Part shown: positions 43,075 to 47,472 of the stretch, one piece after another
Layout of the letters: every line of letters begins with the position of its first letter
How positions within the stretch are numbered: position 1 is the first letter of the stretch
DNA from: Thiobacillus sp.
GTDB taxonomy: Bacteria > Pseudomonadota > Gammaproteobacteria > Burkholderiales > Thiobacillaceae
Assembly (NCBI GenBank): GCA_020057245.1
Contig: JAGVGD010000150.1
Location: 1-47,472, forward strand
DNA: 47,472 nt
Direction: 5' to 3'
Notes under the pieces: generated by a model
The model's database searches: none
What the model was told of the DNA's origin: nothing
Seen by the model: only the letters and a program-made list of their open reading frames with translations
Translations under genes and position numbers: made by a program

Positions 43075-43318
43075 GGCAACTCCCCGTGATTGAGACGGCC
43101 AGCGAACAGGTGTTTGCGGCGCTGGCTGACCAGTAACGGCGGATGCTAACCGGACTTTAATGAATGTACCAATAGAAAATAGTTGTTTTGTACTACTTTA
43201 AGCCATTGATAATATAAGCATATTCTTAATTATTGCCTTGGCGGGGCTGGGCACCGATGAGCCACCGCTACTAGGGGCATGCAGACAAATAGGCGTCGCC
43301 TGCGCTTAGTGCGTGGGG
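43075..43318. other. AT-rich intergenic segment beside the SIR2-domain gene
   Basis: About 240 bases with no convincing gene. The part from about 43150 to 43235 is strongly AT-rich compared with the rest of the window. The hypothetical protein's promoter probably lies here; TATAAG-like and TTGATA-like words occur on the plus strand but I cannot assign a promoter. The composition change marks the left edge of the AT-richer patch that includes the SIR2-domain gene. Confidence 0.5.
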
Positions 43319-44494
43319 TTAGGTTTCTCTTTGCAACGTAAACAGGAATTCGATTGCCTCATCCCCAAAACCCGAAAACAAGAACTTTGACTTTGATGAG
43401 TCCGCAAAACCATATCGCTGCTTGTAGTCGGCTACACCTCCGTCAGAGTCGCGGAAGTCGACGAACTTCACATAGTCTTTGAGCGTGCGATCAAGCCAAT
43501 GGGTGTCCCAGGAGTAGCCTTGGTAGTTGCGAATCATTTGGTACAAGCCAATGCGGATGTACTCATCGTGCGACGGCAAAGAAAAGCCGATGACGTTAAC
43601 GCCGAGATTCATGCCACCTGAACGACCCATACCGTTCCAGAAGCTCAACAGCGGCTCAGCATAGACGAACTTCACATGCGAGGGCGATAGTAAGAACGGT
43701 GCCTCAAGACCACGATCCCGACAGTAATAACGATCAACGTGCTTGATCCTATGCAAGTACTGCAACGGATCATCTGCGCCACGAGGGCCCTCGACCAAAG
43801 TGGTGACTTCGTATCGATCTGGAAAGTCAAAGATGGAGTGAAGGACGGGGCCATCCTGTTTGCGTGGACCCAAGGAGGCACGCAGTGTCCGATACTGCTT
43901 GTCGTGGAACCAGTCGACTGACCCGTGCATCTTCAACAGCACTACCTCTTCGCGCTGAGAGTCGACCGTATTGGAGTGCTTTCCGATGCTCGCGAATCGA
44001 TGCGGGAAGAGCCTGTAGGGCTTGCCAACGTGTTCAAGGGCCCGTTCGAGCAACACGTCGTAGTTGAAGGTCAGTATCCAGTCATGAACAGACAGGTTCT
44101 CGGCGAAGCGATAGTAGGCAGCTGGAAGTTGGTCGGCGGGCGGCGTGTGGGACTGAATAACTTCGCCGATCGCGGCACGAATCATGAGTTGAGATTCGTT
44201 CCCTTCCTGACTCCATGTGTCGCTGCCGCGCAATTCTAAGAAGTGTTCGATGTCGAGGTACGAAAGGAACGCTTCAAGGTCTACAGTGTGCTCGAAGATA
44301 TTAACGCCGTCTGCGATGCGCCTATAGCGGATGTAGGCATCAAGGTCCCGCTGGAACTTGGTATCATGACCATGCCGACGCTCAATCACTGCTTTGACCA
44401 ATGGGAAGAGCTGCGAAGCAAGTGGCAAGCCCGCCAACCTGGAAAAGCCTGCTCCTAGGACAAAGATACGAAAGCCGGGATGTGCGGACGCCAT
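43319..44494 (-). CDS. stand-alone SIR2-like domain protein, possible NAD-degrading defence effector
   Basis: A 391-residue protein with an N-terminal SIR2-like NAD-binding domain: the GAGFSRLAGLP glycine motif (residues 14-24), LTFNYD (141-146) with the asparagine/aspartate pair, KMHGSVDW (188-195) with the catalytic-type histidine, and VIGFSLPSHDEYIR (301-314). There are no zinc-finger cysteine pairs of deacetylase sirtuins, so NAD hydrolysis is more likely than deacylation. Related SIR2 domains are killers in anti-phage systems such as Thoeris and DSR. No obvious partner gene is beside it. It lies 32 bases downstream of the lpxC operon tail on the same strand, and its base composition is more AT-rich, suggesting acquisition. 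Confidence 0.8.
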   Translation of the reverse strand: MASAHPGFRIFVLGAGFSRLAGLPLASQLFPLVKAVIERRHGHDTKFQRDLDAYIRYRRIADGVNIFEHTVDLEAFLSYLDIEHFLELRGSDTWSQEGNESQLMIRAAIGEVIQSHTPPADQLPAAYYRFAENLSVHDWILTFNYDVLLERALEHVGKPYRLFPHRFASIGKHSNTVDSQREEVVLLKMHGSVDWFHDKQYRTLRASLGPRKQDGPVLHSIFDFPDRYEVTTLVEGPRGADDPLQYLHRIKHVDRYYCRDRGLEAPFLLSPSHVKFVYAEPLLSFWNGMGRSGGMNLGVNVIGFSLPSHDEYIRIGLYQMIRNYQGYSWDTHWLDRTLKDYVKFVDFRDSDGGVADYKQRYGFADSSKSKFLFSGFGDEAIEFLFTLQRET

Positions 44495-44526
44495 TTGAGA
44501 AACCTAGCGCTCATCTTTCCACCACC

Positions 44527-44709
44527 TCACCGCAACACCACCCGCTCCACCACAAACAGCAAGGCCGAGATCAGGCCGACCACCAGCGCGAAGCGCAGTA
44601 CGCGGCCGATATACCCGAGGTATTTGCGGTTGCCGGTGAACAGCCACGCCAGCCCGAGCGCCACCACTGCAACGACGAGGGCGACGATCAGCAGGCGCAG
44701 GACGATCAT
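44527..44709 (-). CDS. small two-helix membrane protein downstream of lpxC
   Basis: A 60-residue protein, missed by length filters, whose ATG overlaps the lpxC stop (ATGA at 44706-44709), strong evidence for translation. Two hydrophobic helices are seen ([21 protein letters not shown] split at ~2-22, then ~36-55, [18 protein letters not shown]) joined by a basic loop [16 protein letters not shown] membrane function linked to envelope synthesis is possible, but no family is assigned. Confidence 0.75.
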   Translation of the reverse strand: MIVLRLLIVALVVAVVALGLAWLFTGNRKYLGYIGRVLRFALVVGLISALLFVVERVVLR

Positions 44710-45623
44710 GCGGCGGCGAGGGGATGCAGGCGGAGGAAGGCGGGGGGAACCTCTTCGTCGCGTTCGAAGCTGACGTATTCCCACGACTCCTGGTGCTGCA
44801 GCAGTTCGCGCAGCAGCGCGTTGTTCAGCGCATGCCCCGATTTGTAGGCTTCGAAGGCGCCGATGATGGGATGGCCCAGCAGGTAGATGTCGCCGATGGC
44901 GTCGAGCACTTTGTGTTTGACGAACTCGTCGTCGTAGCGCAGGCCGTCCTGGTTCAGCACGCGGAATTCGTCCATGACGATGGCGTTGTCGAGTGAGCCG
45001 CCGAGCGCCAGGCCGTTGTTGCGCAGGTATTCGACTTCGTGCATGAAGCCGAAGGTGCGCACACGCGCGACTTCCTTGGTATAGGCGCTGTCGGCAAAAT
45101 CGATGGTGACGGTCTTGCCGCTCTTGTCGAATACGGGGTGCTTGAAGTCGATGGTGAACTCGACCTTGAAACCGTTGTGCGGTACGAAGCGCGCCCACTT
45201 GTCGCCGTCGCGCACTTCGATCGGTTGCTTGATACGTACGTATTGCTTCGCCGCATCCTGTTCGACGATGCCGGCGGATTGCAGTAAAAACACGAAAGGC
45301 GCGGAGGAGCCGTCCATGATGGGAATTTCGGGGCCGGTGAGATCGACCAGCAGGTTGTCGATGCCCAGCCCGGCGAGGGCGGACATCAGGTGCTCGACGG
45401 TGGACACTTTGGCTGCGCCCGATTCGAGCATGGAACACAGCCGGGTGTCGGTGACGAGATAAGGGTCGGCCTTGAGTTCGGCCGGCGGATCGAGGTCGAT
45501 GCGGCGGAACACGATGCCGGTATTGGGCGCAGCCGGGCGCAGCGTCATCTCGACCTTGACGCCGGAATGCAGGCCCACGCCGGCAGCCTTGACCGACGAT
45601 TTCAATGTGCGTTGCTTGATCAT
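44706..45623 (-). CDS. lpxC: UDP-3-O-acyl-N-acetylglucosamine deacetylase LpxC
   Basis: A 305-residue LpxC of normal length. Zinc and catalytic motifs: [15 protein letters not shown] (~77-91, first His ligand with the catalytic Glu before it) and [18 protein letters not shown] (~236-253, second His and Asp ligands), then the catalytic-type His in KSGHALNN (~265). The opening [19 protein letters not shown] is typical. It carries out the committed step of lipid A synthesis. It follows ftsZ by about 200 bases, the standard end of the dcw cluster. Confidence 0.97.
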   Translation of the reverse strand: MIKQRTLKSSVKAAGVGLHSGVKVEMTLRPAAPNTGIVFRRIDLDPPAELKADPYLVTDTRLCSMLESGAAKVSTVEHLMSALAGLGIDNLLVDLTGPEIPIMDGSSAPFVFLLQSAGIVEQDAAKQYVRIKQPIEVRDGDKWARFVPHNGFKVEFTIDFKHPVFDKSGKTVTIDFADSAYTKEVARVRTFGFMHEVEYLRNNGLALGGSLDNAIVMDEFRVLNQDGLRYDDEFVKHKVLDAIGDIYLLGHPIIGAFEAYKSGHALNNALLRELLQHQESWEYVSFERDEEVPPAFLRLHPLAAA

Positions 45624-45661
45624 CTCGTCATTTTAATCACTTTGGGGGCGAACGATCCCGG

Positions 45662-45684
45662 CCTGGCACGCATGGCGTGCCAGG
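45662..45684. repeat. perfect hairpin between ftsZ and lpxC
   Basis: CCTGGCACGC (45662-45671) and GCGTGCCAGG (45675-45684) form a 10-bp perfect stem with a three-base loop. No T tract follows on the minus strand, so it is not a standard terminator. It may be a stability or processing element in the ftsZ-lpxC gap (45624-45830). GGGCTGAAGCCC near 45793 is a second, smaller hairpin there. Confidence 0.8.
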
Positions 45685-45830
45685 TTGCAGCCGTCGCAGG
45701 CCATCTCTACCCGCAAGCACCCGAAGGGCATAAAGGGCAGGCCGTGGTTGTAAAGCCGCTAAAGCCCTGAAGGACTCCGATCCACTATGGGCTGAAGCCC
45801 AGGTGGAATCGTATGCGGCAACAACCACGC

Positions 45831-46973
45831 TCAGTCTGCCTGGCGACGCAGGAAGGCCGGGATGTCCAGGTGGTCGACGCCGGAATCGCTCATCGCCTGA
45901 ACCCGGGTGCGGCGGGTGGTCATGACGCTGGGCAACTCCTCATCGCTGCCGAGCGTCATCACAGCATCGTCGGTGCCGGTGCGGATGATCTGCATCGGAC
46001 GGGTCTGCTGGCGGGCGACCGGGCTGCCGAGGCCGGTGGCGACCATGGTGACGCGCAGCGCATCTTCCATGCTGTCGTCGAGCACCTGGCCGACGATGAC
46101 GGTGGCTTCTTCTGCGGTGAAGGCCTTGATGGTGTTCATCACTTCGTGGATTTCACGCATCTTCACCGTGCTCGATGCGGTGATGTTGACCAGCACGCCG
46201 CGCGCGCCGGCCAGATTCACGTCTTCCAGCAGCGGGCTGGCGACGGCCTGTTCGGCGGCAATGCGGGCGCGGTTTTCACCGCTGGCCTGAGCCGAGCCCA
46301 TCATCGCCATGCCCATCTCAGACATCACGGTGCGCACGTCGGCAAAGTCGACGTTGACCAGACCGGGGCAGTTGATGACTTCGGCGATGCCACCGACAGC
46401 GCCGTGCAGCACGTTGTTGGCGGCCTTGAAGGCATCGAGCATCGACACGTCGTCGCCCAGCACCTGCATCAGCTTTTCGTTGGGGATGATGATCAGCGAA
46501 TCGACGTGCCTGGACAGCGCCTCGATGCCGGCGTTGGCGGCGCGCACGCGCTTGCCTTCGAACATGAAGGGCTTGGTGACGACCGCCACGGTCAGGATGC
46601 CGAGTTCCTTGGCGACTTCGGCCACCACGGGGGCGGCACCGGTGCCGGTGCCGCCGCCCATGCCGGCGGTGATGAACAGCATGTCGGCGCCGTCGATCAG
46701 TTCGGCGATGCGCTCGCGGTCTTCCAGTGCGGCTTCACGGCCGATATCCGGGTTCGCGCCTGCGCCCAGACCCTTGGTCACGCCATTGCCGAGTTGCAGT
46801 TGCAGCTTGGCCTGGTTGCGGTTGAGCGCCTGCGCGTCGGTGTTGATGGCGATGAATTCCACGCCGGTCAAACCCGAGCTGATCATGTGATCGACGGCGT
46901 TGCCGCCGCAGCCGCCGACGCCAATCACCTTGATCACTGCATCCTGGGTATCTACATCCATCAATTCAAACAT
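45831..46973 (-). CDS. ftsZ: cell division GTPase FtsZ
   Basis: A 380-residue FtsZ. The tubulin-type G-box GGGTGTGAAP is at ~106-115, with an N-terminal KVIGVGGCGGNAVDHM, and the T7 loop near residue 208 with NVDFADVRTVM. The conserved C-terminal peptide LDIPAFLRRQAD, which binds FtsA and ZipA, is intact. FtsZ forms the division ring. AGGAGGA lies seven bases before the ATG, a strong ribosome site. It follows ftsA by about 130 bases on the minus strand. Confidence 0.98.
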   Translation of the reverse strand: MFELMDVDTQDAVIKVIGVGGCGGNAVDHMISSGLTGVEFIAINTDAQALNRNQAKLQLQLGNGVTKGLGAGANPDIGREAALEDRERIAELIDGADMLFITAGMGGGTGTGAAPVVAEVAKELGILTVAVVTKPFMFEGKRVRAANAGIEALSRHVDSLIIIPNEKLMQVLGDDVSMLDAFKAANNVLHGAVGGIAEVINCPGLVNVDFADVRTVMSEMGMAMMGSAQASGENRARIAAEQAVASPLLEDVNLAGARGVLVNITASSTVKMREIHEVMNTIKAFTAEEATVIVGQVLDDSMEDALRVTMVATGLGSPVARQQTRPMQIIRTGTDDAVMTLGSDEELPSVMTTRRTRVQAMSDSGVDHLDIPAFLRRQAD

Positions 46974-47101
46974 CGTGCTTCCTCCTTATTGCTAATCAAA
47001 AACCCCAAATCCTTTGGTGTGTCTGCCTGGATGGTTTGTCTGCATCCGGCACAACCGCCAAATCCCGTTTCAACGTCGCGCGCGTGGATCACGCGGCGGC
47101 G

Positions 47102-47472
47102 TCAGAAATTCCCCTTGAACCAGCTTTTCATGCGTTCCAGAATGTCCTTCAGGCTGCTGCCCGACAGCTTCGGCGCATCGCGTCCGCGCGCTTCCAGCCC
47201 GGCCAGCAACAAGCCCATGCAGGTGGCGTAGCGCGGGTTGTGCATGACGTCCGACAGCCCGCCTTCGTAGCGCGGCCAGCCCATGCGCACCGGCATGTGG
47301 AACACCTCTTCGCCGAGCTCAACCATGCCCTGCATGCCGGCCGAACCGCCGGTGATGACGATGCCGGAGGACAGCAGCTCTTCGAAACCGGAGCGGCGCA
47401 GTTCGGCCTGCACCAGCGAATACAGTTCTTCCATGCGCGGCTCGATGAACTCGGCCAGCGTCTGCTTCGACA
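47102..47472 (-). CDS. ftsA: cell division protein FtsA, 3' part only
   Basis: The C-terminal ~122 residues of FtsA; the gene runs off the right edge. Visible features: the actin-fold phosphate/adenosine block GIVITGGSAGMQGM (~near the C-terminal quarter), FHMPVRMGWPRYEGGL, NPRYATCMGLLL, and the C-terminal amphipathic membrane helix LERMKSWFKGNF. FtsA anchors FtsZ filaments to the membrane. The order ftsA-ftsZ-lpxC is the standard one. Confidence 0.95.
   Translation of the reverse strand, partial: SKQTLAEFIEPRMEELYSLVQAELRRSGFEELLSSGIVITGGSAGMQGMVELGEEVFHMPVRMGWPRYEGGLSDVMHNPRYATCMGLLLAGLEARGRDAPKLSGSSLKDILERMKSWFKGNF

Overview
The window looks like a contiguous piece of a GC-rich betaproteobacterial chromosome, most likely close to the Thiobacillus/Nitrosomonadales group. 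The grounds are gene content and order (mnmG-rsmG-parA-parB followed by the whole atp operon, ftsA-ftsZ-lpxC, secA, algZ/algR next to argH), a PEP-CTERM/PrsT pair, and a DsrC-like sulfur-relay protein. No database search was possible, so the taxon is an inference. Three near-perfect parS sequences lie within 4 kb of parAB, which marks the left end as a replication-origin-proximal region.

Layout. 1-1.1 kb: end of the 5-oxoprolinase genes (pxpC tail, pxpA). 1.1-3 kb: ABC-F ATPase Uup. 3-7.2 kb: tRNA and rRNA modification (mnmG, rsmG) and chromosome partitioning (parA, parB), with parS sites at about 0.86, 3.0 and 4.47 kb. 7.2-9.6 kb: a 2Fe-2S/flavin reductase with altered nucleotide-binding motifs and a YihY/BrkB membrane protein. 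9.7-16.9 kb: complete F1Fo ATP synthase operon atpIBEFHAGDC, with a large hairpin between atpI and atpB, a REP-like inverted repeat between atpD and atpC, and a strong terminator. 17-20.8 kb (minus strand): a probable copper-handling cluster (Tat-exported multicopper oxidase, TolC-like outer-membrane lipoprotein, small Cys/His/Met-rich exported protein) plus a cysteine-rich unknown. 20.8-24.3 kb: a small unknown, secA, and divergent DUF721/DciA. 24.3-27 kb: a PhnD-like periplasmic binding protein paired with a membrane diguanylate cyclase, then a rhodanese. 27-30.7 kb: a PEP-CTERM protein and the TPR protein PrsT. 31-34.7 kb: cobalamin-dependent methionine synthase. 34.7-36.3 kb: an AT-richer exported unknown and a Nudix ADP-sugar hydrolase. 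36.3-39.6 kb: a candidate small RNA, the AlgR/AlgZ-type two-component pair, and argH. 39.7-42.6 kb: a secreted Tyr/Trp/Pro-rich protein with a hexanucleotide repeat, then a LysR regulator divergent from a DsrC-like gene and an HPP-family membrane gene. 42.6-44.5 kb: an unknown and a SIR2-domain protein in an AT-richer patch. 44.5-47.5 kb: a 60-residue membrane protein, lpxC, ftsZ and the 3' part of ftsA, i.e. the end of the division/cell-wall cluster.

How it fits together. Most genes are core functions: energy, replication and partition, division, envelope, translation quality and methionine/arginine synthesis. The order ftsA-ftsZ-lpxC...secA on one strand is the familiar one, but lpxC and secA are about 21 kb apart here, so the interval between them looks like inserted or rearranged material. 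The accessory parts most worth attention are the SIR2-domain protein (possible NAD-degrading defence effector), the candidate small RNA at 36.3 kb, the LysR/DsrC-like/HPP module with a clear palindromic T-N11-A site, the copper cluster, and the diguanylate cyclase/PhnD pair. I did not find a complete, convincingly new multi-gene system. No rRNA, tRNA, CRISPR array or transposase was recognised.
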